Shown: piece after piece, positions 38,644-46,147 of the stretch
Position numbering within the stretch: position 1 is the stretch's first letter
How the letters are laid out: each line of letters opens with the position of its first letter
Assembly (NCBI GenBank): GCA_964521085.1
Contig: CAZFPL010000001.1
Span: 62,001-126,000, forward strand
Reading direction: 5' to 3'
DNA length: 64,000 bases
Source: JAFGKK01 sp964521085
GTDB lineage: Bacteria > Chloroflexota > Anaerolineae > Anaerolineales > RBG-16-64-43
Made by a program: the position numbers and the translations under genes
The notes under the pieces: generated by a model
What the model was told of the DNA's origin: nothing
The model's input: the letters and a program-made list of their open reading frames with translations, nothing else
The model's database searches: none

Positions 38644-39222
38644 TTACTTCCTGGCCAATCCTTGCAGCGCCAATCGCAAACGGCTCTCGGCATCGGCGGG
38701 CGCATCCGCCGGGATCCGCTGCAGTGCCGTCTGGGCTTCCACGATCGAATACCCGAGCGAGGTCAGCGCAGCGATGACTTCCGTATCGGTCTCGCTCCAG
38801 CCCGGCGCGCCCGCTCCCGACTCGGCCGCCAGCTTGTCTTTTAGATGGAAGATGATTTTTTCGGCCGTTTTCTTTCCCACGCCGGGAATTCCGGACAGCC
38901 GTTCCGGCGCACCGCGGGCGACGGCCTGGCGCAGGCTGTCGGTGGAGAAGTGCGAAAGAAGCGAGAGCGCCACCTTGGGGCCGATCCCGCTCACGCCGAG
39001 CAATAATTCGAAGAAGGCGAGTTGGTCGGGAGTCTCGAAACCGAAAAGCGCGAGCGCGTCTTCGCGCACCAGAAGGTGGGTGAACAAGGCGAGGTCCTGG
39101 CCTGCGCGGGCGCGCGCCGCGAGGGGGACCGGCACGGAGACTTTGATTCCCATGCCGCCAAGCTCGATGACCACCCAGGAACCCCCCGTCTGCTGTACGG
39201 TGCCCCGAAGGGATGCGATCAT
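38644..39222 (-). CDS. ruvA: Holliday junction helicase subunit RuvA
   Basis: 192-residue RuvA, which binds four-way DNA junctions and loads the RuvB motor during recombination repair. Domains in order: OB-fold (IASLRGTVQQ, VVIELGGMGIKVSVP), two helix-hairpin-helix motifs (LLGVSGIGPKVALSLLS and LSGIPGVGKKTAEKII), and the C-terminal RuvB-binding helices (IAALTSLGYSIVEAQTALQRI). It overlaps ruvC by 4 nt; ruvB is not in the window. Confidence 0.97.
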   Translation of the reverse strand: MIASLRGTVQQTGGSWVVIELGGMGIKVSVPVPLAARARAGQDLALFTHLLVREDALALFGFETPDQLAFFELLLGVSGIGPKVALSLLSHFSTDSLRQAVARGAPERLSGIPGVGKKTAEKIIFHLKDKLAAESGAGAPGWSETDTEVIAALTSLGYSIVEAQTALQRIPADAPADAESRLRLALQGLARK

Positions 39223-39713
39223 CCGGCCTCCATTAGACGCGTGATCTTCTGGGAATGGGCGTGACAGATGGCCACCGCGAGCGCGTCGGCCGCATCGTCC
39301 GGCTTGGGAAATTCCGCAAGCCCAAGCAGGGTTCGGACCATCGTCTGCACCTGCCGTTTTTCCGCGCCGCCGTAGCCGGTCACAGCCTGCTTAACTTGGA
39401 GCGGGGTGTATTCACTCACCGGCAATCGGCTTTCCGCAAGCGCCAGAAGCACGGCGCCGCGCGCCTGGCCGACCGAAAGGGCGGTGCGCACGTTCTTCTG
39501 AAAAAACAAACTCTCCACCGCCGCCGTTTCCGGCGCGTGGAGAGCGATCAATTCGATCAAGCGGTCGTGCAACTCCAGCAGCCGCTGGGGCATGGCCATA
39601 TCGGAGGGCGTGCAAATCGTCCCGAAGCTGATGAGGATCAAACGGCCGGCGGATTCTTCGATCACGCCGTATCCGGTGGTGGCGGTTCCGGGATCGATTC
39701 CGACGACGCGCAT
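39219..39713 (-). CDS. ruvC: Holliday junction resolvase RuvC
   Basis: 164-residue endonuclease that cuts Holliday junctions symmetrically with RuvAB. The RNase H-like fold starts RVVGIDPGTATTGYG with catalytic Asp7; further acidic ligands are in AAVESLFFQKN and in the C-terminal DAADALAVAICHAH. It sits between yebC and ruvA with 12 nt and a 4-nt overlap, the classic yebC-ruvC-ruvA order. Confidence 0.97.
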   Translation of the reverse strand: MRVVGIDPGTATTGYGVIEESAGRLILISFGTICTPSDMAMPQRLLELHDRLIELIALHAPETAAVESLFFQKNVRTALSVGQARGAVLLALAESRLPVSEYTPLQVKQAVTGYGGAEKRQVQTMVRTLLGLAEFPKPDDAADALAVAICHAHSQKITRLMEAG

Positions 39714-39725
39714 GAACCTCCCCGC

Positions 39726-40484
39726 CTAGCCGGCGGTTTCCATCGCCGCAACAGCCTCATCGGTCACCAGCAGATTGGAATAGACCATGTGCACATCGTC
39801 CAGTTCCTCTAGCCCCTCGATGACCTTCATCACTTGCACGGACTGTTCGGGATCCAGTTCGGTGTGCTGATTGGGCTCCATGCGCAGGGCGGATTCTTCC
39901 GGCGCGATGCTTTCCTTGCGCAACCGTTCGCTGATGGATTTGAACTTTTCCACCGGCGCGAAAATTTCGATGTACTCTTTTCCGATCTGCACGTCGTCGG
40001 CGCCGGCGTCGACCGCGAGCTCGAACACCGAATCCGGATTCTTTCCCGCGGCCGGGATGGAGAAATACGCCTTGCGCGCGAACTGCCAGCTGACCGAGCC
40101 GGTTTCCCCAAGGCTGCCGCCGGCGCGGGTGAGCACCCGCCGCACTTCGGCAACCGCTCGGTTGCGGTTGTCGGTCACCACTTCGATCAGCAGGGCGATA
40201 CCGTGCGGGGCGTAGCCTTCGTAGGCCACCTGTTCGATCGTGCCGCCTTCCTTGTCTTCGCCGGTTCCGCGCTTGATGGCCCGCTCGACGCCCTCCTTGG
40301 GCATGTTGTTGGCCCGGGCTTTGTCCATCGCCAACCGCAGTTTAAAGTTGCTTTCTGGGTCGCCGCCGCTCTCACGTGCCGCCAGCACGATCTCGCGTGC
40401 CAGGCGCGTGAAGAGTTGGCCGCGCTTGGCATCGGCTGTGCCTTTCTTGCGTTTGATGGTTGCCCACTTGGAATGGCCGGACAT
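39726..40484 (-). CDS. yebC: YebC/PmpR-family protein
   Basis: 252-residue YebC/PmpR-family protein, long annotated as a transcriptional regulator and more recently linked to translation of proline-rich stretches. The N-terminus MSGHSKWATIKRKKGTADAKRG, the VAYEGYAPHGIALL motif and the C-terminal LDDVHMVYSNL are family hallmarks. Length is normal. First gene of yebC-ruvC-ruvA, with an extended -10 promoter upstream. Confidence 0.95.
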   Translation of the reverse strand: MSGHSKWATIKRKKGTADAKRGQLFTRLAREIVLAARESGGDPESNFKLRLAMDKARANNMPKEGVERAIKRGTGEDKEGGTIEQVAYEGYAPHGIALLIEVVTDNRNRAVAEVRRVLTRAGGSLGETGSVSWQFARKAYFSIPAAGKNPDSVFELAVDAGADDVQIGKEYIEIFAPVEKFKSISERLRKESIAPEESALRMEPNQHTELDPEQSVQVMKVIEGLEELDDVHMVYSNLLVTDEAVAAMETAG

Positions 40485-40546
40485 AGGGGATTCTCCTGGA
40501 ATTTAGCGCAATTGCGCGGAAGGTTCGAAGCCCTCAGAACGGGCGG

Positions 40547-40555
40547 ATTATACCA
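40547..40555 (-). promoter_or_regulatory. Extended -10 promoter for yebC-ruvC-ruvA
   Basis: On the minus strand TGGTATAAT gives a perfect TATAAT with an upstream TG, about 65 nt before the yebC start. No good -35 is seen, as expected for an extended -10 element. No GAAC-N4-GTTC box is visible here. Confidence 0.5.
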
Positions 40556-40559
40556 TTAG

Positions 40560-40668
40560 GTGGATTCCGTGAATCCACGAGGAACACGAAGGAAAATCAG
40601 AAGTACACAAAGGTTATATTTTATTAATATCTTCGTGTCCTTCCGGGTGTTCTTCGTGCACTTCGTGG
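40560..40668. repeat. Degenerate inverted-repeat element upstream of the sigma factor
   Basis: Begins with a small hairpin (GTGGATTC, CGT, GAATCCAC at 40560-40578), continues with CACGAGGAACACGAAGG, an AT-rich centre, and a right half TTCGTGTCC...TTCTTCGTGCACTTCGTGG. It is related to the element at 34776-34893 (shared CACGAAG core in both arms) but more decayed. It ends 26 nt before the sigma factor start. Confidence 0.65.
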
Positions 40669-40693
40669 AAAAAATCGGGTATCATTGCAAACC

Positions 40694-41311
40694 ATGGATG
40701 AGCGATTGCTTCTCCAAGATGCGCGCAACGGCGATCTGGAAGCCTTCAACCGTTTGGTGCTGGTATACCAGAACCTTGCCTATTCCTTCGCCTACCGGAT
40801 GCTCGGGGAAGCGGAGGGTGCCGCGGACGCCGCCCAGCAGGCGTTCCTCTCCGCCTACCGCCATTTGAACGAGATGCGCGGTGAATCCTTCCGCTCCTGG
40901 CTGCTGCGCATCGTCGCCAATGCCTGCCTGGATGAACTGCGGCGCCGCAAGCGCCGCCCAGCGGTCTCGCTGGAGGACCTTGCTTCCGGCGAAGAGGAGG
41001 ACCGCAGCGAGGAATCGCTTTCGATCCTGGCCGATCCGGCCGAGGGCCCGGAGGCGGCCGCCGTGCGATCGGATCTACGCCGCGCGATCGAGGATTGCCT
41101 GGCGCTTCTTCCTCCCGACCAGCGCGCGACCGTCCTGCTGGTCGACGTGCACGCGCAGGATTATTCCGAGGCGGCCCGCGCGCTGCGCGTGGCGCTGGGA
41201 ACGGTTAAAAGCCGCGTCGCCCGCGCCCGGGCTGATCTGCGGGATTGCCTGCGCGCGAAAGGGGAACTTCCGCCGCCGGCGCGCCGTCTGGAGAGTGAGG
41301 CCCGAGCATGA
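40694..41311 (+). CDS. ECF-type RNA polymerase sigma factor
   Basis: 205-residue sigma-70 family factor. Region 2 is recognisable (LVLVYQNLAYSFAYRMLGE, AADAAQQAFLSAYRHL, FRSWLLRIVANACLDELRRRKR), then a linker, then region 4 (LPPDQRATVLLVDVHAQDYSEAA, LGTVKSRVARARADLRDCL). Architecture matches SigW-like ECF factors that respond to envelope stress. The next gene, overlapping by 4 nt, encodes its likely membrane anti-sigma factor. ATG 40694 is used; no clear ribosome-binding site, and a repeat element lies just upstream. Confidence 0.92.
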   Translation: MDERLLLQDARNGDLEAFNRLVLVYQNLAYSFAYRMLGEAEGAADAAQQAFLSAYRHLNEMRGESFRSWLLRIVANACLDELRRRKRRPAVSLEDLASGEEEDRSEESLSILADPAEGPEAAAVRSDLRRAIEDCLALLPPDQRATVLLVDVHAQDYSEAARALRVALGTVKSRVARARADLRDCLRAKGELPPPARRLESEARA

Positions 41312-42054
41312 ATCCCCGCGCGCCGTATGACCCCCGTTTGCTGGAAGCCCTCTCCGCATACCTGGACGGAAAATTGACAGGCGCGGAACTTGCCGGCTTG
41401 GAGGAACAACTGAAGCGGGATGAATCCATCCGTACGCAGCTTTCGGAATTGCGCGCGGTGCGGGATTCCCTCCGCTCCTTGCCCCCCTTAAAACCGCCGC
41501 GGGCTCTCACGCTTTCTCCGGCTCAGGCCGGGACTCGGGTCCGGCGGCCTGGTGCGTTTTCCTCGCGGCGGATGGCGTTCGGTTCGGCGTTTGCCGCGCT
41601 GGCGTTCGTCGTTGTGATGTCCTTCGACGTCTTCTCGCGCGGATCTTTGATGCCGCAAGCCGCACGCCTGACGGCGCCCGAGGTCATGCCTGTTTCCGAG
41701 GCTCCCCAAGAAGTCGACAGCACCGGAGAAGGATTTAGCGCGGAACCGACTCTCATGGCCCCCCCGACAACGGTTTACCCGACGCAAGAGAGCGCGAGGA
41801 ATGGGGGGATTGTGGAACCGACGATCATCCTTTCACCGACGCCGCCTGCAGAAACGGTTGTATGCAATGCCGATCTCGGCGCAAACAAGGCGGTGGAGGG
41901 ATGCAAATTGACCAACGGCTTGATTACCCCGCCGACTTCCCGGGCATTCTCTCTTCCGGACTTTCAGTCTCTTGCCCCGTACCTGGAAGGATTTCTCGGG
42001 CTGTCGGCCGTTCTTCTGGCTGTTCTGGCCTTTGCCTTGCGGAGGCGGTATTGA
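41308..42054 (+). CDS. Putative membrane anti-sigma factor without zinc motif
   Basis: 248-residue protein. The cytoplasmic N-terminus (LLEALSAYLDGKLTGAELAG, LEEQLKRDESIRTQLSELRA) looks like an anti-sigma domain of the zf-HC2/RseA-like type, but the HxxxCxxC zinc motif is absent. A membrane segment lies around residues 90-107 (FGSAFAALAFVVVMSFDV), a Thr/Pro-rich outer region follows, with a Cys pair (VVCNADL, EGCKLT), and a second membrane segment ends in RRRY. Translational coupling to the sigma factor supports the role. Confidence 0.8.
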   Translation: MNPRAPYDPRLLEALSAYLDGKLTGAELAGLEEQLKRDESIRTQLSELRAVRDSLRSLPPLKPPRALTLSPAQAGTRVRRPGAFSSRRMAFGSAFAALAFVVVMSFDVFSRGSLMPQAARLTAPEVMPVSEAPQEVDSTGEGFSAEPTLMAPPTTVYPTQESARNGGIVEPTIILSPTPPAETVVCNADLGANKAVEGCKLTNGLITPPTSRAFSLPDFQSLAPYLEGFLGLSAVLLAVLAFALRRRY

Positions 42055-42085
42055 TCCGGAAGTCGGACAGTCCGAAAAAACTCCC

Positions 42086-42592
42086 ATGGTGAAAAGCATC
42101 CCGATCGAGATCCGTCCTCTCCTTCCGCAGGATTGGCCGTCCGTGAAAGCCATCTATTTGGAAGGCATCGCCACGGGCAATGCCACCTTCGAAACGGATG
42201 CCCCCGGATGGGAAGAGTGGGATTCCAAACACCTGCGCGACGCGCGGCTCGTGGCGGAGGCGGACGGCAAGGTGGTTGGTTGGGCGGCGCTGACTCCCGT
42301 CTCGAGCCGGTGCGTGTACGCCGGCGTGGCGGAACTCAGCATCTACGTAGCCTCCACAATTCGCGGAAAGGGTGTGGGAAAAGCACTGCTCGGCGAGTTG
42401 ATCAGGGAATCGGAAGCCAAAGGTTTTTGGACCCTCCAAACAGGGATCTTCCCCGAGAACAAGGCCAGCCTCGCCCTTCACGAAAAATGCGGATTCCGGA
42501 TCGTGGGCCGGCGTGAACGAATCGGTAAAATGAACAACCGCTGGCGGGATGTCATATTTCTTGAAAGGCGGAGTACGACCGTCGGACGTTGA
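42086..42592 (+). CDS. GNAT acetyltransferase (phosphinothricin acetyltransferase-like)
   Basis: 168-residue GCN5-related N-acetyltransferase. The N-terminal IRPLLPQDWPSVKAIYLEGI and NATFETDAPGWEEWDSKHL match the PAT/YncA branch that acetylates amino acids or phosphinothricin-like compounds. The acetyl-CoA loop is STIRGKGVGKALL, and LHEKCGFRIVG closes the fold. ATG 42086 gives the usual N-terminus; an upstream frame overlaps the anti-sigma gene. Substrate not determinable from sequence. Confidence 0.85.
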   Translation: MVKSIPIEIRPLLPQDWPSVKAIYLEGIATGNATFETDAPGWEEWDSKHLRDARLVAEADGKVVGWAALTPVSSRCVYAGVAELSIYVASTIRGKGVGKALLGELIRESEAKGFWTLQTGIFPENKASLALHEKCGFRIVGRRERIGKMNNRWRDVIFLERRSTTVGR

Positions 42593-42706
42593 CCGAAAAT
42601 CCGGTCAGGCGAGCGTAGAACGGCCGGTGTCGCCCAATTTCTCTGTTTTTTCTCATGAATGGATAGGATATAATCTTCCCATCCGCAGCGGATTGGGTGG
42701 CGTTCC

Positions 42707-43417
42707 ATGAATTGGCTTCAGCGGCTTTTCTCCAAGCCGGAAAAACAACCTCCCGAGAAGGCAAAACCCCCTCCTCCCGTCCCAAACGCCGTCCCGCCCC
42801 CAGGGTTGGATTCCTCCGCGGTAGCCGATTCGCGCATCGACGCGGAAAAGCACCTCCGGGAAGTGCAGGACAAAACCAACAAGCTGGGGGAGGATTTCGC
42901 CCGCGGGGAAGTCAACCGCGCCACCTTCATCCACCTCTACCAGCACTACCAGCAGCAGCGGCAGGCCATCGAGCGGATGCTGGAGATCTCGCCGGAGAAA
43001 TGGCGCCAAGCGGTGAGTCAGGGGATGAGCATCGCCATCCGCCGCGAACACCACGCCAAAGCGCTCGGGTTTTCCATTTACGAAAACGCCTCGGGGATGC
43101 CGCTGACCACACTGGGGCAGTTCGACCTGGACCCGGCGCTGATGGTTCCGATGCTTTCCTCCTACCGCGAGGCCACGCGCGAAATCTTCGGCTCGCGGAT
43201 GCGCTCGACCCAGATCGAAAGCGGCCGCTGGGTGTGTTTCGTTTCAGGCCAGATCACCACGCTGATCGCGCTTTACAATACCGAACCGGCTGCGCGCCAA
43301 TTGCAGCTGCTCGAGGAAATGCATTTGTTCTTCGAGCGCGCCAACAAACCGCGTCTGCAGCAATCGCCCATCTCCGTCGAAGGGCTGGTCTTTCCTCACG
43401 AGTACTATCTGCAATAA
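42707..43417 (+). CDS. Hypothetical protein with possible longin/roadblock-like C-terminal domain
   Basis: 236-residue soluble protein. Residues 15-40 are Pro-rich, residues 45-95 form a likely coiled coil (HLREVQDKTNKLGEDFARGE, IHLYQHYQQQRQAIERMLEI). The C-terminal half (about 110-225; LGFSIYENASGMPLTTLGQF, SGRWVCFVSGQITTLIALYN, LLEEMHLFFERAN) has the alternating pattern of longin/roadblock folds, which often partner small GTPases. The next gene, 42 nt downstream, encodes exactly such a GTPase, so it may be its regulator. The fold call is a guess from pattern, not from alignment. Confidence 0.6.
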   Translation: MNWLQRLFSKPEKQPPEKAKPPPPVPNAVPPPGLDSSAVADSRIDAEKHLREVQDKTNKLGEDFARGEVNRATFIHLYQHYQQQRQAIERMLEISPEKWRQAVSQGMSIAIRREHHAKALGFSIYENASGMPLTTLGQFDLDPALMVPMLSSYREATREIFGSRMRSTQIESGRWVCFVSGQITTLIALYNTEPAARQLQLLEEMHLFFERANKPRLQQSPISVEGLVFPHEYYLQ

Positions 43418-43458
43418 AACATGCGCCCGTCCGCCGGGCCGGCTTAGGAGTCTCGGGA

Positions 43459-43959
43459 ATGTCGGATATACCTTTATTCAAAGTATCGGTGGGGGGCGAC
43501 GAAGCCGTCGGCAAGACTTCCCTGATCCGCCGTTATTGTGAGGGCAAGTTCGAAACGTCGCGCGTCGCCACCATCGGCGTGGATTTCCAGACCAAAGTCG
43601 TCAACCTGGCCTCCGGCACGGTCAAGCTCTCCATTTGGGATATGGCCGGGCAGGCGCGGTTTGAAGTCGTGCGCACCGGGATGTACCGCGGCAGCCGGGC
43701 GACCGCCCTGGTGTTCGATCTTTCCAATCCGGCCACGCTCGAGCACCTTCCCGCCTGGTGCGCGGAGGCGCAGACCAACGCGAAGGGCACGAAGATCCTG
43801 GTTGTCGGAAACAAGCTGGATCTCGCCTCCGCGCGCGGACTCGGCAAAGCCTTCGCCGATTCCATCGGCGCGCCGTACGTGGAGACCAGTGCGCAATCCG
43901 GCGAGGGCGTCGCGGAGATGTTCGAAGCCCTGGCCGGGCTGGCCGCGGGGACCACATAA
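43459..43959 (+). CDS. Rab/Ras-like small GTPase
   Basis: 166-residue small GTPase with all five G motifs: P-loop GGDEAVGKTS (12-21), switch I Thr38 in ATIGVDF, G3 DMAGQ (61-65, keeping the catalytic Gln as in Rab/Ras WDTAGQ), G4 NKLD (118-121) and G5 ETSA (142-145). It is closer in pattern to eukaryotic Rab proteins than to MglA. There is no C-terminal Cys for prenylation. ATG 43459 follows AGGAG. Neighbours are a possible longin-type partner (upstream) and a DUF6062-type protein (19 nt downstream), likely one operon. Confidence 0.92.
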   Translation: MSDIPLFKVSVGGDEAVGKTSLIRRYCEGKFETSRVATIGVDFQTKVVNLASGTVKLSIWDMAGQARFEVVRTGMYRGSRATALVFDLSNPATLEHLPAWCAEAQTNAKGTKILVVGNKLDLASARGLGKAFADSIGAPYVETSAQSGEGVAEMFEALAGLAAGTT

Positions 43960-43977
43960 TCCCCCCGCCGCAGAGTG

Positions 43978-44766
43978 ATGGCCCAAACCCCCGCTTTTTA
44001 CTTCGACATTCTCGAAATCCTTGCCAAAGGTCACTGCCCCGCGTGCGAGCTGGTCCGGCAGAAGCCGCTGCATTATATCGACCACGCACTTTATGGTCTG
44101 GTGACCGATCCTCACGCGCAGAACTTGTTTGCCGAAACCGGGGGATACTGCCGCCGCCATGCCGAGATGCTCCTGAAAATCCCCTGGGGATCGGCCCTCG
44201 GCGTGGCCATTCTCTATAACCGTCTGATCGAGGATGCGGCGGAGGCATTGAAGGCGGGGCGGGGGGAAGCCCTCGGCCGTGAAAAGCGGAGTGGATTCTC
44301 ATTGGATTTGTTCTCCCCAAAGGGTCGGAGAAAAAGCCTGTCGAAGGACGATAATCCGGATTGTTTGGCGTGCAAAGTGGAACAGGATACCGAGCAGGGG
44401 GTGCTGCATACGCTTGTGGAAACGCTGCAAGAGGGTGACGGCCGTATGCTCGAGGCGGTGGAGGGATGCGAGGGATTCTGCCTGTACCATCTGGATCTGG
44501 CGCTCGCGATGGGTGCCGGCGAAAAAGTGGAGGCAATCCTGCGGCGGCACGGCCTGCGCCGGGCGGAGAAACTCCTCGCCGAGCTGAAGGAATTCATCCG
44601 CAAGTGCGATTACCGGTTCACCAAGGAGCAGATGGGCGCTGAGGGCGACAGCTGGCTGCGGGCGGTGGCATGGGTGACGGGCGTGAGTTTGGAGAAGGAT
44701 GAATCCGGATCCCGGCCGGGTGATTTGAAGAGGAAGTTACGCGGGGAAAGTCCGCCGGGGGAATAA
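43978..44766 (+). CDS. DUF6062-type Cys/His-rich protein
   Basis: 262-residue soluble protein with two similar halves, each holding a CPxC-type pair followed by a Y/FCxxH motif: GHCPACELV then GGYCRRHAEM; PDCLACKVE then GFCLYHLDLA. The paired Cys/Cys/Cys/His sets suggest two zinc or iron-sulfur sites. This layout matches what I recall of DUF6062 (function unknown). Gene order after the small GTPase suggests co-expression. No enzyme motif seen. Confidence 0.75.
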   Translation: MAQTPAFYFDILEILAKGHCPACELVRQKPLHYIDHALYGLVTDPHAQNLFAETGGYCRRHAEMLLKIPWGSALGVAILYNRLIEDAAEALKAGRGEALGREKRSGFSLDLFSPKGRRKSLSKDDNPDCLACKVEQDTEQGVLHTLVETLQEGDGRMLEAVEGCEGFCLYHLDLALAMGAGEKVEAILRRHGLRRAEKLLAELKEFIRKCDYRFTKEQMGAEGDSWLRAVAWVTGVSLEKDESGSRPGDLKRKLRGESPPGE

Positions 44767-44838
44767 GGTCAAGCATTTTCCCGCTTTTTGGAAATCCTTG
44801 GAGCGCGTAACAACAACTTCTCCGTAAAACCCTTCCGC

Positions 44839-44866
44839 TTGACGAAAAAAGAAATCCGCCTATAAT
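44839..44866 (+). promoter_or_regulatory. Strong sigma-70 promoter of the pyr operon
   Basis: TTGACG (44839-44844) and TATAAT (44861-44866) are 16 nt apart. The transcript would start near 44873-44876, almost at the leader ATG 44876. It is the best promoter match in the window and sits 165 nt before pyrC. Confidence 0.8.
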
Positions 44867-44875
44867 TCGCCCGGC

Positions 44876-44959
44876 ATGAAGAATATATCCATTCCGAAAG
44901 TCATAAACGCCCGAATGGGGATTGTCCCCCGCACGGGCGTTTTGTTTTTTCTACCCTGA
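44876..44959 (+). CDS. Possible pyr leader peptide
   Basis: A 27-codon frame (MKNISIPKVINARMGIVPRT... to FFLP) begins at or within a few bases of the predicted transcript start and runs through the first terminator hairpin to a TGA at 44957-44959. If translated, it would be nearly leaderless. A ribosome on this frame would cover the hairpin stem, as in pyrBI-type attenuation. The frame may also be fortuitous: there is no ribosome-binding site and no U-rich pause stretch before the hairpin. Confidence 0.4.
   Translation: MKNISIPKVINARMGIVPRTGVLFFLP
44905..44950 (+). terminator. First pyr leader terminator/attenuator
   Basis: AAACGCCCG (44905-44913) pairs with CGGGCGTTT (44934-44942), with an inner GGGG/CCCC stem, followed by TGTTTTTT. 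It lies between the promoter and pyrC and overlaps the possible leader peptide, so it is a candidate attenuator. Confidence 0.75.
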
Positions 44960-44960
44960 C

Positions 44961-44986
44961 AAGAGAGCCGGATGGCTCTCTTTTTT
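44961..44986 (+). terminator. Second pyr leader terminator/attenuator
   Basis: AAGAGAGCC (44961-44969), loop GGAT, GGCTCTCTT (44974-44982), then TTTT. Perfect 9-bp stem immediately after the first hairpin and 20 nt before pyrC. Confidence 0.75.
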
Positions 44987-45006
44987 CATTCCGCAGGACG
45001 GATAAT

Positions 45007-46104
45007 ATGTTGCTTAGCCTTCCGGGGTTGATTGATCCACACGTTCACATGCGCGAGCCGGGCCAAGTCCACAAAGAAGATTGGCGGAGCGGCACGGCCG
45101 CCGCGCTCGCCGGCGGTTTCACCTGCGTGCTGGCGATGCCGAATACCCAGCCGCCGCTGACCGATCCGCCGAGTTTCGAAATGGCGGAAGAAAGCGCCCG
45201 TAAAAAGGCGCTCTGCGATTTCGGGCTATTTCTCGGCGCCGGAAGCGAAAACGTGGAAACGGCGGCGGAGCTTGCCCCGAAGACCGCCGGATTAAAGATG
45301 TACCTTGACCTGACCTTCGGCGATCTGCAACTGAAAAACAAAACGACCGTCTTCGCCCACATGTCCAATTGGCCGGCCGAAAAGCCGATCGTCGTGCATG
45401 CGGAAGGCCGAAAAATCGCGCTCGCGATCCAAATCGCCGCCCGGCTTAAACGCAGTGTGCATTTCGCCCACGTCAGCCGCAAGACGGAGATCCTCCTGAT
45501 TAAATCCGCAAAAGAGAAAGGGATCTCTGTCACCTGCGAAGTCACCCCGCATCACCTTTTTCTAACCAAGGAGGATATCCCCCGAATCGGAAGAGGACGC
45601 AGCGAAGTGCGGCCAAAACTGGCCGCCAAAGAAGATCAGCAGGCGTTGTGGGAGAACCTGGCGGTCGTCGATTGCTTTGCGTCCGATCATGCTCCGCACA
45701 CCCTGGCCGAGAAGGATGGGGAGAATCCCCCGCCGGGATTTCCCGGCCTGGAGACCGCGCTGCCGCTGTTCCTGACCGCCGTCCAGGAAGGCCGTTTGAC
45801 GATCGACGAACTGCTCAAACGCATGCACGATAATCCCCGGCGGATCTTCCATATTCCCCACCAGGTGGAAACATTGATCCAGGTCGACCTCGACGCCCGG
45901 TGGACGATCCGCGGGCAGTACCTGAAATCCCTCTGCGCTTGGACTCCCTTCGAGGGAATGAACGTCCGGGGCCGGGTGGTGCAGGTCGATCTGCGCTGCC
46001 AAACGGTGTATCAGGAGCCGGATGTGCTCGTGGAACCCGGATACGGCAGAAACTTATTTGGAATGAATCCCCCGCCGGAACCGATCAGGCCCATTCCGAT
46101 GTAA
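45007..46104 (+). CDS. pyrC: Dihydroorotase
   Basis: 365-residue dihydroorotase, which cyclises carbamoyl aspartate to dihydroorotate (step 3 of UMP synthesis). Zinc ligands: His12 and His14 in DPHVHMREPG, the carboxylated Lys97 in GLKMYLD, His131 in VHAEG, His155 in HFAHVS, and the catalytic Asp in ASDHAPH. The DPHVHMREPG start and short length resemble the CAD-type (class II) enzymes. First gene of pyrC-pyrB-pyrFE, after a promoter with two leader terminators. Confidence 0.93.
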   Translation: MLLSLPGLIDPHVHMREPGQVHKEDWRSGTAAALAGGFTCVLAMPNTQPPLTDPPSFEMAEESARKKALCDFGLFLGAGSENVETAAELAPKTAGLKMYLDLTFGDLQLKNKTTVFAHMSNWPAEKPIVVHAEGRKIALAIQIAARLKRSVHFAHVSRKTEILLIKSAKEKGISVTCEVTPHHLFLTKEDIPRIGRGRSEVRPKLAAKEDQQALWENLAVVDCFASDHAPHTLAEKDGENPPPGFPGLETALPLFLTAVQEGRLTIDELLKRMHDNPRRIFHIPHQVETLIQVDLDARWTIRGQYLKSLCAWTPFEGMNVRGRVVQVDLRCQTVYQEPDVLVEPGYGRNLFGMNPPPEPIRPIPM

Positions 46105-46147
46105 ATCGGGAGGAATGCGCGAGCGGGGCCATTGAAAGGATGCGACC

